Shown here piece after piece: positions 35,036-43,198 of a DNA stretch of 64,000 nucleotides (position 1 is the stretch's first letter; each line of letters begins with the position of its first letter). Under the pieces are notes generated by a model that was not told the DNA's origin, did not search any database, and saw nothing but the letters and a program-made list of their open reading frames with translations. This DNA comes from Pseudomonas sp. RIT-PI-q (lineage in GTDB: Bacteria; Pseudomonadota; Gammaproteobacteria; Pseudomonadales; Pseudomonadaceae): NCBI RefSeq assembly GCF_001297125.1, contig NZ_LHPC01000017.1:124001-188000 (forward strand), read 5' to 3'. The position numbers and the translations under genes are program-made.

Positions 35036-36400
35036 ATGCAAGTCGAAAAAAGAAGCATCGATTTCATTCCTGAAGCCGAGCGTCATGGTCAACCTGGCTC
35101 GCTGTTTTTCATCTGGTTCGGCGCCAACATGAACATCACCACTATCGCCTCTGGCGTGTTGCCGGTGGTCATGGGGCTTAATCTGTTCTGGAGCGCTGTG
35201 GCGATCATTCTCGGCTCGCTGCTGGGGGCGATTTTCATGGCCTCTCATTCGGCCCAGGGACCGAAACTCGGCATCCCGCAGATGATCCAGAGCCGGGCCC
35301 AGTTCGGCGTACTCGGGGCGGTGTTGCCGCTGCTGTTCGTGATGCTCATCTACCTGGGCTTCTTTGTCAGCAACACCTTGCTCGCCGCCCAGGCGCTGGA
35401 GTCGGTCAGCCCGCTGCCTGCCACCGGCAACATCTACCTGATTGGCGCGTTGTGCTTCGTCGTCGCGCTGTATGGCTATCGCCTGATCCATCGGCTGCAG
35501 AAGTTGCTGTCGCTGCTTTCGCTGTTGGTGTTCATCGCCGCAACGGTGCTCGCCTTGCAACTGCCGATCCCGGCCGAACAATGGCTGCCGACGGGTTTCT
35601 CTCTGTCGAAGTTTCTGGTGGCCGTGAGCATTGCCGTCACCTGGCAACTGTCCTATGCGCCGTATGTCGCCGACTATTCACGCTACCTGCCAAGCAGCAC
35701 GCCGACCGCCCAGGTGTTCTGGTACAGCTACGCCGGCACGGTCAGCGGCGGTGCATGGATGATGATTCTCGGGGCGATCCTCAGCGTCGGGATCGGCGAC
35801 TTTTCCAGCAACGTCGGCAGCCATGTCGCCGGGCTGTTTGGTAGCGGCGCGCTGCTGCTGTTCGCGTTCATCCTCTATGGCCAGGTGTCGATCAATGTCT
35901 TCAACCTGTACGGCGCTTTCATGTCGACCATCACCGTGATCGAACCCTTTGCCCGACTCAAAGTAACGCCTCGGGTACGCGGCCTGTTCATGCTGGTGAT
36001 TAGTCTGGTCGCCACGGCCTTGTGCACCATCAGTCAGGACGATTTCATCAACTTCTTCCTCAACTTCATTTTCTTTATGAGCTACTTCCTGATTCCCTGG
36101 ACGGCGATCAATCTGGTGGACTACTACTGCCTGCGCAAAGGTCAGTACCGGATCGAAGACATCTTCGACCTGAACGGGATTTATGGGCGCATCAACTGGA
36201 TTGCCTGCGGCAGTTTCGTGCTGGCGATTGCCCTGGAAATTCCGTTCATGAACACCACGCTGTACGTCGGCCCGGTGGCTACCGCGCTGGACGGTGTGGA
36301 CCTGGCATGGATCGTCGGGCTGCTGGTGCCGGCCCTGAGCTACTACGGATTAATGAAGCTCGCCAAGCGTGCGCCGGCGGTGGGCCAAGCGATGCCGTAG
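35036..36400 (+). CDS. NCS1-family nucleobase/vitamin:cation symporter B
   Basis: A 454-residue transporter with about 12 membrane helices, of the NCS1 family. SHSAQGPKLGIPQMIQSRAQFG and LSYAPYVADYSRYLPSS are the same signatures as in the NCS1 gene at 30618, but the sequences differ widely elsewhere, so they are distinct paralogues. CAGGAG precedes the ATG at 35036 and overlaps the hydrolase 3' end, so it is coupled to that gene. Two transporters may handle the substrate and a breakdown product or variant. Confidence 0.92.
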   Translation: MQVEKRSIDFIPEAERHGQPGSLFFIWFGANMNITTIASGVLPVVMGLNLFWSAVAIILGSLLGAIFMASHSAQGPKLGIPQMIQSRAQFGVLGAVLPLLFVMLIYLGFFVSNTLLAAQALESVSPLPATGNIYLIGALCFVVALYGYRLIHRLQKLLSLLSLLVFIAATVLALQLPIPAEQWLPTGFSLSKFLVAVSIAVTWQLSYAPYVADYSRYLPSSTPTAQVFWYSYAGTVSGGAWMMILGAILSVGIGDFSSNVGSHVAGLFGSGALLLFAFILYGQVSINVFNLYGAFMSTITVIEPFARLKVTPRVRGLFMLVISLVATALCTISQDDFINFFLNFIFFMSYFLIPWTAINLVDYYCLRKGQYRIEDIFDLNGIYGRINWIACGSFVLAIALEIPFMNTTLYVGPVATALDGVDLAWIVGLLVPALSYYGLMKLAKRAPAVGQAMP

Positions 36401-36475
36401 ATCAGGCATCTGATCGCGTGCCTGTTCCGAGATCATCAGCGGTCCACTGACAGTGTGCACGGCTGAATGTCAGGC

Positions 36476-36511
36476 AAAAAAAAATCCCAGGCAGCTGATG
36501 GACGCCTGGGA
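36476..36511 (-). terminator. strong intrinsic terminator, minus strand
   Basis: An 8-bp perfect stem, TCCCAGGC/GCCTGGGA with an 11-base loop, is followed on the minus strand by nine T. On the plus strand the following bases are not T-rich, so it serves minus-strand transcription. Confidence 0.8.
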
Positions 36512-36545
36512 CTTAAAAATGCATAAACCGTGGTGGTGAACGCGG
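36476..36545 (-). ncRNA. candidate ~70-nt small RNA
   Basis: On the minus strand a sigma-70-like promoter, TTGTTA (36574-36579) and TAATAT (36551-36556) spaced 17 bases, predicts a start near 36545. About 33 bases later comes a strong hairpin, TCCCAGGC with GCCTGGGA (36485-36511), then nine consecutive U, a classic intrinsic terminator. No ORF lies between. A U-rich single-stranded stretch (GCATTTTTAAG) just before the hairpin is suitable for Hfq. I cannot match it to a named Pseudomonas sRNA. Confidence 0.55.
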
Positions 36546-36550
36546 GGCGA

Positions 36551-36579
36551 ATATTACGGAATATTTCGGCGTGTAACAA
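36551..36579 (-). promoter_or_regulatory. predicted promoter of the sRNA candidate
   Basis: TTGTTA and TAATAT with a 17-base spacer lie on the minus strand in an AT-rich context. The position agrees with the terminator 45-75 bases downstream. Confidence 0.5.
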
Positions 36580-36666
36580 GATATTTTGATTCACCATTCA
36601 GTTACTTAATCTTCTAACCTATTAAATATCCACACTATTTTTAAGGTTGACCTGCATAAACGCAAA

Positions 36667-36699
36667 CAATCCCGTCCACGAAGCTCAGGACGGGATTGT
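36667..36699 (-). terminator. hairpin terminator downstream of the small-lipoprotein unit
   Basis: CAATCCCGTCC pairs perfectly with GGACGGGATTG over an 11-base loop. In the minus orientation it is followed by TTGCGTTT-type T-rich DNA. It ends the transcript from the lipoprotein gene at 37215. Confidence 0.7.
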
Positions 36700-36717
36700 T
36701 AGCAAGCCAGCCGATAG

Positions 36718-36855
36718 TCAGGCAACAGGAATCAACGGATCCGCAGAAGCCAGCGCAGATACACGGTCAGCTGCCGGTGGGTAAATCGGATGAGCGATCG
36801 TCGGGAAAAGAAAGGCAGCACCCACGAGCAGGCCAATGGCGACCCGCTCATTCAG
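36718..36855 (-). CDS. possible CUG-initiated small exported protein
   Basis: A minus-strand frame closed only by the lipoprotein stop upstream encodes 45 residues that read like a real small exported or membrane protein: NERVAIGLLVGAAFLFPTIA is a basic start and hydrophobic core, followed by a proline-rich tail ending SADPLIPVA. No ATG, GTG or TTG occurs at the right place. GGAAAG lies nine bases before a CTG at 36853-36855, so CUG initiation or a mutated start is possible. It follows the lipoprotein by 24 bases and precedes a terminator. Confidence 0.4.
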   Translation of the reverse strand: MNERVAIGLLVGAAFLFPTIAHPIYPPAADRVSALASADPLIPVA

Positions 36856-36879
36856 GTGACAGATCTTTCCGGCTAGTGC

Positions 36880-37215
36880 TTACAAACAGTCGCGCACGGC
36901 CTTGCGCATTGCGTCTGATTTGGCCCAGGGCGGTCCCTGATACAGTGACACCCGGCTGCCATCCTTCGACTTCACGATATCCACAATTTCGTCGGCCGTG
37001 ATGATGCTCGGTGCCGTGATTCTGTAACCGTTGGAAATCGCGGTCTGCGCCGTTTTGGGGATTTCCTTCTGCCACGCCGGCAGCACACACGCGGCATATT
37101 CTTTGGGCGGTTTCTCGCTGTACTTGCTGACATTCGGCTCACCTGGCACCAGTGAGGCGGGCAACGAACAACCCGCCAGCAAAGCAAGCAGTGCTCCCCC
37201 GATCAACATCCGCAT
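36880..37215 (-). CDS. small hypothetical lipoprotein
   Basis: A 111-residue lipoprotein. The signal MRMLIGGALLALLAGC ends in a lipobox LLAGC with Cys16, so the mature protein is lipid-anchored. The rest includes AACVLPAWQKEIPKTAQTAI and ends RKAVRDCL, with two more cysteines that may bond. I do not recognise the family, but the pattern with YRITAPSIITADEIVDIV recalls small envelope lipoproteins common in Pseudomonas. It stands upstream of the possible CUG-initiated frame. Confidence 0.82.
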   Translation of the reverse strand: MRMLIGGALLALLAGCSLPASLVPGEPNVSKYSEKPPKEYAACVLPAWQKEIPKTAQTAISNGYRITAPSIITADEIVDIVKSKDGSRVSLYQGPPWAKSDAMRKAVRDCL

Positions 37216-37272
37216 AACGCTTCCTTATCCCGAAAACCGAAAATGTAGCGCGTCGCCGCCCAGACATCCATC

Positions 37273-37491
37273 TCAGCGAGGGGCATTAACGTCGCCGGGA
37301 TCCGGATATGAGCGCTCGTTCAAATAAGTCATCCATCTTTCGTACGCTTCATGCTGCCATTGCGTGACACGCTCCCATTCCGGGCCGCTCAGTTGATGTG
37401 CAGAAATCAGTTTCATCATTTCCGTCGTGGCCGCGTCCAGATCAACCATCAGCTCATGAGCGTGAAACCGGAAGTCATCGGTAGTCGTCAT
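37273..37491 (-). CDS. small helical hypothetical protein
   Basis: A 72-residue soluble protein beginning MTTTDDFRFHAHELMVDLDAA and rich in helix formers (GPEWERVTQWQHEAYERWM). No signal or motif is seen. The start at 37491 follows GAGG at a good distance; a longer frame to 37518 is less likely. It is adjacent on the same strand to the lipoprotein gene. Function unknown. Confidence 0.72.
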   Translation of the reverse strand: MTTTDDFRFHAHELMVDLDAATTEMMKLISAHQLSGPEWERVTQWQHEAYERWMTYLNERSYPDPGDVNAPR

Positions 37492-37661
37492 TTGAAGTTG
37501 CCTCGCCCTAGCGAACATTCACTACTTCAGTACGACATCAGATCTGCGCGTGTGCGCTGATCTTTCCGACAGAAGGCACGAGCGGCGGATCAGACGAACA
37601 TCACGGCCTATCCGGCGAAATGGGACTACTATTTTGTAGCAGAGATTGGCAGGAGGTCATC

Positions 37662-37901
37662 ATGTGGCTTAACGAATCCGAAAACGAACTTCGGCGCGAC
37701 CTGCAAGGCGTGGCGTCGGATCTGCGATGGTCGGCGGGAGAGCTTTTGCGCATCGCGGAGCAATTGCGCCTGGCCGGTAATGAAGTGGATGCGCAAGCAG
37801 CGATGAAGCTATGCGATTTGTTTCAGGGAGATGAAGATCGACTGAAGGGTTATGCCGAGGAAGTGAAGGCCAAGGCGATAACTCGAAACAAGGCTCACTA
37901 G
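37662..37901 (+). CDS. small helical hypothetical protein
   Basis: A 79-residue soluble, strongly helical and charged protein beginning MWLNESENELRRDLQG. AGGAGG lies at ideal distance before the ATG at 37662. It precedes osmE by 13 bases, so both are probably one stress-related transcript. It resembles no family I know; the length and amphipathic pattern could suit a coiled-coil partner. Confidence 0.72.
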   Translation: MWLNESENELRRDLQGVASDLRWSAGELLRIAEQLRLAGNEVDAQAAMKLCDLFQGDEDRLKGYAEEVKAKAITRNKAH

Positions 37902-37914
37902 CGGGAGCGCTGCC

Positions 37915-38265
37915 ATGAACAAGCCTCTGTGCGCGCTGATCGTCGTACTGACAGCGGCGGGTGGCTGCAGCACCGACTCAAGCGTTTATCGAAACCAGCC
38001 GCTGGTCGCGAAAGTCGAGAGCGGCATGAGCAAGGAGCAAGTCCAGCAGATCGGCGGTCAGCCTCTGTCCGTGACGGATCGTACAGTGGAACCGGGCACG
38101 TGCTTTGACTACAAGCTGACCCAGGCTGGCCAGCACAAGCCATTCAACGTCAGCTTCAATGGCCGGGGCCAGGTCGACCATACCAGCTTCATGACCTGCG
38201 CGGAATGGAGTGCGACGCAGCAAAGAGCCAGAGAGCCTTCGCGCAGCGGCGGCGGTGGTTATTGA
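37915..38265 (+). CDS. osmE: osmotically inducible lipoprotein OsmE
   Basis: A 116-residue outer-membrane-type lipoprotein of the SmpA/OmlA fold. The signal ends in AAGGC with the lipid-bearing Cys18. The OsmE pattern GMSKEQVQQIGGQP, then PGTCFDYKL and FMTCAEW is complete, with two cysteines likely disulfide-bonded as in E. coli OsmE. The C-terminal tail SRSGGGGY is longer than in E. coli. GGGAG precedes the ATG. Expression is expected to follow osmotic or stationary-phase control, from the family. Confidence 0.88.
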   Translation: MNKPLCALIVVLTAAGGCSTDSSVYRNQPLVAKVESGMSKEQVQQIGGQPLSVTDRTVEPGTCFDYKLTQAGQHKPFNVSFNGRGQVDHTSFMTCAEWSATQQRAREPSRSGGGGY

Positions 38266-38301
38266 CCGGCAGGGAGAACGCTTTCTCGCTCCCCCAGGCA
38301 C

Positions 38302-38326
38302 AAAAAAGCCCCGGACATACCGAGGC
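38302..38326 (-). terminator. intrinsic terminator of the 38346 gene
   Basis: On the minus strand AGCCTCGG pairs with CCGGGGCT (one G-U pair) over a short loop and is followed by six T. It lies just after the stop of the gene at 38346 and beyond the convergent osmE. Confidence 0.75.
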
Positions 38327-38345
38327 TAACAAGCGGGCTCAGCCA

Positions 38346-38537
38346 TTACTGACTGCGTGACGGTTCACTCATCCTGGCTCTGTAGGCAGGAAGGGACGCG
38401 GCATAGGCCAGTGCTTCCTCTCTGCTGCGAAAAGCCCCCAGCCGGTCACCTTTGGTGCAGACCCGCCACGGGCCGTTGTTCACGCTGAGTACGTCATAGC
38501 CGTTCATGTGCATCTTGTTCAGAATCGGAACGCTCAT
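38346..38537 (-). CDS. small hypothetical protein, DUF2188-like
   Basis: A 63-residue soluble protein. GPWRVCTKGDRLGAFRSREE followed by ALAYAASLP matches the DUF2188 pattern, a beta-hairpin followed by a helix seen in small stress-associated proteins. GGAGG before the ATG at 38537 fixes the start; a longer frame is not supported. A terminator follows. It lies opposite the osmE unit. Confidence 0.72.
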   Translation of the reverse strand: MSVPILNKMHMNGYDVLSVNNGPWRVCTKGDRLGAFRSREEALAYAASLPAYRARMSEPSRSQ

Positions 38538-38754
38538 AGTCACCTCCATTTCGGCAGTGATATCCAGTATCGACTCGCCTACCTTACACCTACCCTTCGC
38601 CAAGGTGCAGACCAGACGTCGCGACAGGATTCTGGCATTCGATCGCACTTTTCGCCCCTCTTCCCCCTCCAACTACCCAAATAGCGCTAAAAATAGCCGG
38701 CCTGAATATTGCATTTTTATGACAATACCGTGACAAACGCCAATCAGGTAACAC

Positions 38755-39117
38755 ATGAAAGTACGCGCAACCGTTATTTGCGAGCACGACCGGCATATTC
38801 TCCTGGTGCGCAAGGCCAGGTGTCGCTGGACGCTGCCCGGCGGAAAGGTCGAGCGCGGCGAAACCATTGCTGATGCCGCCATTCGGGAGCTTCGCGAAGA
38901 AACCGGGCTGTTGGTTGACGGATTGCTGTACCTCATGGAACTGGAGTCAGGCGACACTCGGCACCACGTTTATGAGGCATCGGTGGTGAATCTGGATCAG
39001 GCACAGCCGCTGAATGAAATCTTCGATTGCGTGTGGCACCCGCTGGACACGGTACACAATCTGAAGCCCGGCGACGCCACGCTCCAGATCGTCAAAGCGT
39101 TTCGGCGTCGCTTGTAG
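38755..39117 (+). CDS. Nudix hydrolase (MutT-like)
   Basis: A 120-residue minimal Nudix hydrolase. The Nudix box is complete, reading [18 protein letters not shown] and then REETGL, with all metal-binding glutamates. The small size resembles MutT, but the substrate is not determined by this. It is convergent with benD, whose stop is six bases beyond its own, and is not part of benzoate degradation. No clear ribosome site is seen. Confidence 0.88.
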   Translation: MKVRATVICEHDRHILLVRKARCRWTLPGGKVERGETIADAAIRELREETGLLVDGLLYLMELESGDTRHHVYEASVVNLDQAQPLNEIFDCVWHPLDTVHNLKPGDATLQIVKAFRRRL

Positions 39118-39122
39118 GCGGT

Positions 39123-39896
39123 TCAGCCCTGGTCCCCACCACCGACGGGCATGATCATGCCGGTGATGTAGGACGCTTCGTCACTGGCCAGAAACAGAAT
39201 GGCGCTCGCCTGTTCACCCAGTGTGCCGTAGCGCTTCATCAAACTGCTGTCGAGTGTCTGGTCGACGATCTGCTGATCCCAGACCTTTTCCTGCGCGCTT
39301 TGCTCGGCGCTGTTGCGCGGAATGACCCGTGGCGGCGCCTCCGTGCCACCGGGCGCAGTGGCATTGACCCGCACGCCACGACCGGCGGTTTCGAAGGCCA
39401 GGCATGCGGTCAACGCATTGACCCCGCCCTTCGCCGCGCCGTACGGCACGCGATTGACGCTGCGCGTGGCAATCGACGAAACGTTGACGATGGCGCCGCT
39501 CCCCTGCTCCAGCATAAAGGGCAGCGCGGCATGGCAGCACCACAACGTCGGGAACAGCGAACGACGGACTTCGGCTTCGATCTGCTCGGCTTCGTAGTGT
39601 TCGAACGGTTTGGTCCAGATCGCCCCGCCGACGTTGTTGACCAGCACATCCAGGCGACCAAAACGCTCGACGGCGGTTTGCATCACGCGGCTGCATTCGC
39701 TGTATTGCTCAAGATCGGCGGTCAGGGCGGGCACCCGGCTCACCGCCGACAACTCCTTTTGCACCTCGAACACCCGCTCGGAGCGGGCGACCAGGATCAA
39801 CTGCGCGCCTTCCGCTGCCATGCGTTCGGCCACCCGCCGACCAATGCCTTGGGCGGCTCCGGTGATCAGCGCAACTTTGTCTTTGAATCTGTTCAT
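39123..39896 (-). CDS. benD: benzoate diol dehydrogenase BenD
   Basis: A 257-residue short-chain dehydrogenase that oxidises the cis-diol of benzoate (1,6-dihydroxycyclohexadiene carboxylate) with NAD to catechol and carbon dioxide. The cofactor motif GAAQGIG is at 13-19 and the catalytic Tyr152-x3-Lys156 (YGAAK) is in place, with a serine pair in VSSIA. The assignment rests on position after benABC and typical BenD length. A REPIN separates it from benC, so it may be expressed at a different level. Confidence 0.93.
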   Translation of the reverse strand: MNRFKDKVALITGAAQGIGRRVAERMAAEGAQLILVARSERVFEVQKELSAVSRVPALTADLEQYSECSRVMQTAVERFGRLDVLVNNVGGAIWTKPFEHYEAEQIEAEVRRSLFPTLWCCHAALPFMLEQGSGAIVNVSSIATRSVNRVPYGAAKGGVNALTACLAFETAGRGVRVNATAPGGTEAPPRVIPRNSAEQSAQEKVWDQQIVDQTLDSSLMKRYGTLGEQASAILFLASDEASYITGMIMPVGGGDQG

Positions 39897-39934
39897 ACCA
39901 ACCTCGTGACGGATGATTACCAGGCGAAACACGG

Positions 39935-40030
39935 TCCTGTGGGAGCGGGCTTGCCCGCGATGGCGGTTTGGCAGTCGACATTGATGTTGAACGTTCTGGC
40001 CTCTTCGCGGGCAAGCCCGCTCCCACAGGA
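39935..40030. repeat. REPIN between benC and benD
   Basis: Inverted CCTGTGGGAGCGGGCTTGCC copies lie within the ben operon. It could stabilise the benABC message or reduce read-through to benD. Confidence 0.88.
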
Positions 40031-40082
40031 TTTGTCGCCAGATTCAACATTGATGTATGACGCCCCCCCACAACAGCGCGAT

Positions 40083-41096
40083 TCAAGCCGCGCTGGCGGC
40101 AAATTTTTCGTAGTAGAAATTCGCCGGGGCGATGCCTTGCTCGCGAATGAACTGGCTGACCGCTTCGACCATCGGTGGCGGGCCGCACAGGTAGACATCG
40201 ACGTCGCCCTCGTTCAAATGCTGCGGCTCGATGTGCTGGGTCACATAACCCTTGAGCGGATGCTGGCTGTCCGGATTGGCCACGCAGGCGCTGAAACTGA
40301 AGTTAGGAATCCGGGCGGCCAGTGCTTCCAGTCGATCCATTTCCACCAGGTCGAAATCGTTGGTCACGCCGTAGATCAAATGCAACGGATGCGCACTGCC
40401 CTGCTCGGCGATTTTCTCGAGCATCGCGGTGAACGGCGCCAGCCCCGTACCGCCCGCCAACAGCAACAGCGGTCGACGGATATCGCGCAGGTAGAAACTG
40501 CCCAACGGCCCGGCCAGGTTCATGCTGTCGCCAGCCTTGGCCATGCCGGTGAGGAAGCTACTCATCAAGCCGCCGGGTACGTTGCGAATCAGGAAACTGA
40601 CTTCACCATCGCGCTGCAGCGAGCTGAACGAGTAAGCGCGAGTCTGCTCGCTGCCGGGAATCGCGAGGTTCACGTATTGCCCCGGCAAGAACGCCAATTT
40701 GCTCAGCGCTTCGCCCTTGATCGACAACGCGATGGTGCTGTCGGACAACTGGCGCACGGCGCTGATGGTCGCGTCGTAACTGGCCTGACGGGTGCGGCAA
40801 ACCTCCGAAGACGTTGGCACGCGAACCACGCAATCACTCTTGGCGCGCATCTGGCAGGTCAGGACAAAACCTTGCTCGGCCTCTTCCGCGCTGAGTGCAT
40901 CTTCGATGTACTCCTCGCCCAAGTCATAGCGGCCGGCCTCGGCGAAACACTTGCAGGTGCCGCAGGCGCCGTCGCGGCAGTCCAGCGGAATATTGATGCC
41001 CTGGCGGTAGGCGGCATCGGCCACGGTTTCGCCGGCGTTGGCGTCGATGAACCGAGTGACGCCGTCTTCAAAATTGAACGCGATCGAATGAGTCAT
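40083..41096 (-). CDS. benC: benzoate 1,2-dioxygenase reductase BenC
   Basis: A 337-residue electron-transfer subunit. The N-terminal plant-type ferredoxin has cysteines 40, 45, 48 and 81 for a 2Fe-2S cluster (CRDGACGTC). The rest is an FAD/NADH reductase with RAYSFSS for flavin and GGTGLAPF for NADH. It passes electrons from NADH to the BenAB oxygenase. GAGGCAG precedes the start at 41096. It follows benB by ten bases. Confidence 0.95.
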   Translation of the reverse strand: MTHSIAFNFEDGVTRFIDANAGETVADAAYRQGINIPLDCRDGACGTCKCFAEAGRYDLGEEYIEDALSAEEAEQGFVLTCQMRAKSDCVVRVPTSSEVCRTRQASYDATISAVRQLSDSTIALSIKGEALSKLAFLPGQYVNLAIPGSEQTRAYSFSSLQRDGEVSFLIRNVPGGLMSSFLTGMAKAGDSMNLAGPLGSFYLRDIRRPLLLLAGGTGLAPFTAMLEKIAEQGSAHPLHLIYGVTNDFDLVEMDRLEALAARIPNFSFSACVANPDSQHPLKGYVTQHIEPQHLNEGDVDVYLCGPPPMVEAVSQFIREQGIAPANFYYEKFAASAA

Positions 41097-41106
41097 GACG
41101 GCTGCC

Positions 41107-41595
41107 TCACAAGTGGTAAACATCGATGACCTGGCGAACGTAGTCGTTCTTCAGGATCACTTTCTTGGCCTTGATCAGCGGGTTCTCGCCGCGCACATCG
41201 AGGGTGTAGAAACTGCTGCCGAAATAGCTGTCGACGGTCTTGTAGCGAAAACTCAGGGTGTGCCAGTTGAAGCGCACCTTGCACAGCCCGTCGGCCTGTT
41301 CCAGCAGCTCGATGTTGCTGATGTTGTGGGAGGTGCGGGTGTCCGGAATGCTCGCGCTGGAGCGTTCGGTCTTGATCCGGAAGATGCGGTCTTCCAGGCC
41401 GGTGCGGTTGCCGTACCAGATCAGCGAGATTTCGCGTTGCGGGTCCTCGGTCAACTCGTCGTTGTCGTCCCAGGACGGCATCCAGTAGGTGGCGTCCGGC
41501 GCGTACAGCTCCAGCCAGTCGTCCCATTGCTTGTCGTCGAGGTAGCGCGCTTCGCGGTAGAGAAAATCGCGTACGGCGTCATAGGTGATGGTCAT
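41107..41595 (-). CDS. benB: benzoate 1,2-dioxygenase small subunit BenB
   Basis: A 162-residue beta subunit of the ring-hydroxylating dioxygenase, with the NTF2-like fold signature [21 protein letters not shown] at the N-terminus split over helix and strand. It forms an alpha3-beta3 complex with BenA and has a structural role. Its ATG overlaps the benA stop by four bases, so translation is coupled. Confidence 0.95.
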   Translation of the reverse strand: MTITYDAVRDFLYREARYLDDKQWDDWLELYAPDATYWMPSWDDNDELTEDPQREISLIWYGNRTGLEDRIFRIKTERSSASIPDTRTSHNISNIELLEQADGLCKVRFNWHTLSFRYKTVDSYFGSSFYTLDVRGENPLIKAKKVILKNDYVRQVIDVYHL

Positions 41596-42956
41596 TGCAC
41601 GGCCTCCACTGCAATCAGTTCGGGCTGTTCAGCGGCCAACGCCTTGAGCATCGTTTGCTGCCAATACTTGTGTTGCAGCACGAACAACCCTTCGTCTTCG
41701 GTGCGCACGCCGCTGAGCAGCGGATGCAAGTCGATTTCCTTGGCCGCTTCATCAGCGCCTTCGACCCAGTGCTCGGCGCCACGGGACATGTCGTTCCACG
41801 CGGTCACGCTGCCTTCGTAGCTGGTCTGGCAGGAGCGGAATTCTTCCAGATCATCCGGAGTGGCCATGCCGCTGACGTTGAAGAAATCCTCGTACTGACG
41901 AATCCGGCTCGAACGGGCGTGGTCGCTTTCGCCTTTGGGGGCGATGCAATAAATGGTGATTTCCGTGCGGTTGACCGAGATCGGCCGGGCGATGCGAATC
42001 TGCGAACTGAACTGGTCCATCAGGTACACGTTCGGGTACAGGCACAGGTTGCGCGAGTTCTCGATCATCCAGTCGGCGCGGGCGCGGCCGAAGTCTTGCG
42101 CCAGTTCATCGCGACGCTCGTACAGCGGACGATCCTCCGGGTTGGCCCAACGGGTCCAGAGCAGCATGTGGCCCTTGTCGAAGGAATAGAAACCACCGCC
42201 CTGCTTGGCCCAGCTGCCGGCGCTCATGGTCGGATTGCTGTCGCCGGCCTCGCGCTGCTTGCGCTGGTTCTGGGTGGCGGCGTAGTTCCAGTGCACCGAG
42301 CTGACGTGGTAACCATCGGCGCCGTTTTCAGCGGTGAGTTTCCAGTTGCCTTCGTAGATGTAGCTGGAGGAACCGCGCAGCACTTCCAGGCCATCGGCGG
42401 ACTGGTCGACAATCATGTCGATGATCTTGGCCGACTCGCCGAGGTGCTCGACCAACGGCACCACATCGGCCTTCAGGCTGCCGAACAGGAAGCCGCGATA
42501 GGATTCGAACCGTGCGACTTTGGTCAGGTCGTGGGAGCCTTCGCAGTTGAAGCTCGTCGGGTAGCCGGCCGCCGCCGGGTCCTTGACCTTGAGCAGCTTG
42601 CCGGAGTTGTTGAAGGTCCAGCCGTGGAACGGGCAAGTGTAGGAGCTTTTGTTGCCGGACTTGTGCCGGCACAGCGTCGCGCCGCGGTGGCTGCAGGCGT
42701 TGAGGAAAGCGTTGAGCACACCATCCTTGTTGCGCGCGATGAAGATCGACTGGCGCCCCATGGTGGTGGTGTAGAAATCGTTGACGTTGGGGATCTGGCT
42801 TTCGTGGGCCAGGTACAGCCAGTTGCCTTCGAAGATGTGTTTCATCTCCAGGTCGAACAGTCGCGGGTCGGTAAACATCTCGCGCTTGCAGCGATAGATG
42901 CCCTGTTCTTTGTCATCTTCGAGCAGGGAGTGAAGGTATTCGGGTCGCAGGGACAT
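41592..42956 (-). CDS. benA: benzoate 1,2-dioxygenase large subunit BenA
   Basis: A 454-residue catalytic subunit that dihydroxylates benzoate to its cis-diol. The Rieske cluster ligands are Cys88 and His90 (ACSHRG) and Cys108 and His111 (TCPFHG). The mononuclear iron histidines are in the GYHVSSVH motif, His217 and His222, next to Asp214 which bridges subunits. The start at 42956 was chosen for the conserved MSLRPEY. Two BenR-type half sites and a fitting promoter lie upstream. It is the first gene of benABC(D). Confidence 0.96.
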   Translation of the reverse strand: MSLRPEYLHSLLEDDKEQGIYRCKREMFTDPRLFDLEMKHIFEGNWLYLAHESQIPNVNDFYTTTMGRQSIFIARNKDGVLNAFLNACSHRGATLCRHKSGNKSSYTCPFHGWTFNNSGKLLKVKDPAAAGYPTSFNCEGSHDLTKVARFESYRGFLFGSLKADVVPLVEHLGESAKIIDMIVDQSADGLEVLRGSSSYIYEGNWKLTAENGADGYHVSSVHWNYAATQNQRKQREAGDSNPTMSAGSWAKQGGGFYSFDKGHMLLWTRWANPEDRPLYERRDELAQDFGRARADWMIENSRNLCLYPNVYLMDQFSSQIRIARPISVNRTEITIYCIAPKGESDHARSSRIRQYEDFFNVSGMATPDDLEEFRSCQTSYEGSVTAWNDMSRGAEHWVEGADEAAKEIDLHPLLSGVRTEDEGLFVLQHKYWQQTMLKALAAEQPELIAVEAVQ

Positions 42957-42992
42957 GGCCGCCGCCTCCATTGTTTTTATTCAGGCAGGGCC

Positions 42993-43055
42993 ATGCTAGG
43001 ACGGGGGGATGCGGTGGACTATCCGCGGGGTGCAGACCTGTATCCGTTTACTGCA
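42993..43055 (-). promoter_or_regulatory. benA promoter with two BenR/XylS-type half sites
   Basis: On the minus strand two direct repeats TGCAGTAAACGGATA (43041-43055) and TGCACCCCGCGGATA (43020-43034) fit TGCA-N6-GGNTA, known for XylS at Pm and BenR at Pben. They are 21 bases apart centre to centre. The likely -10 TAGCAT (42993-42998) puts the -35 at 43016-43021, overlapping the near repeat by two bases, as in XylS-type promoters. The -35 itself is poor, as expected for an activated promoter. Confidence 0.78.
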
Positions 43056-43070
43056 AAACCCACACCCCCC

Positions 43071-43172
43071 CTGTAGGAGCTGTCGAGTGAAACGAGGCTG
43101 CGATCTTTTGATGTTGTTTTTTTCAAAGCAAGATCAAGAGATCGCAGCCTCGTTTCACTCGACAGCTCCTAC
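43071..43172. repeat. REPIN between benR and benA
   Basis: Inverted copies of CTGTAGGAGCTGTCGAGTGA with GATCGCAGCC inner arms, an unusual REP variant (GTCGAGTGAAACGAGGCTGC). It lies just upstream of the BenR sites. Confidence 0.86.
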
Positions 43173-43198
43173 GAGGGCGGGGGCGGTGGTTGGGTGGT

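Larger units (their letters stand above)
36401..36879. other. intergenic region with sRNA candidate and terminators
   Basis: This 479-base gap after the NCS1 gene carries a minus-strand promoter-terminator unit (36476-36579), a second hairpin at 36667-36699, and a startless or CUG-initiated frame at 36718-36855, each listed separately. The stretch at 36580-36660 is AT-rich and holds nothing else I can name. Confidence 0.5.

Noticed and set aside
39027..41129. 700-codon plus-strand frame across benD and benC
   Set aside because: Composition is shadow-like and it covers a REPIN and two clear ben genes on the other strand.
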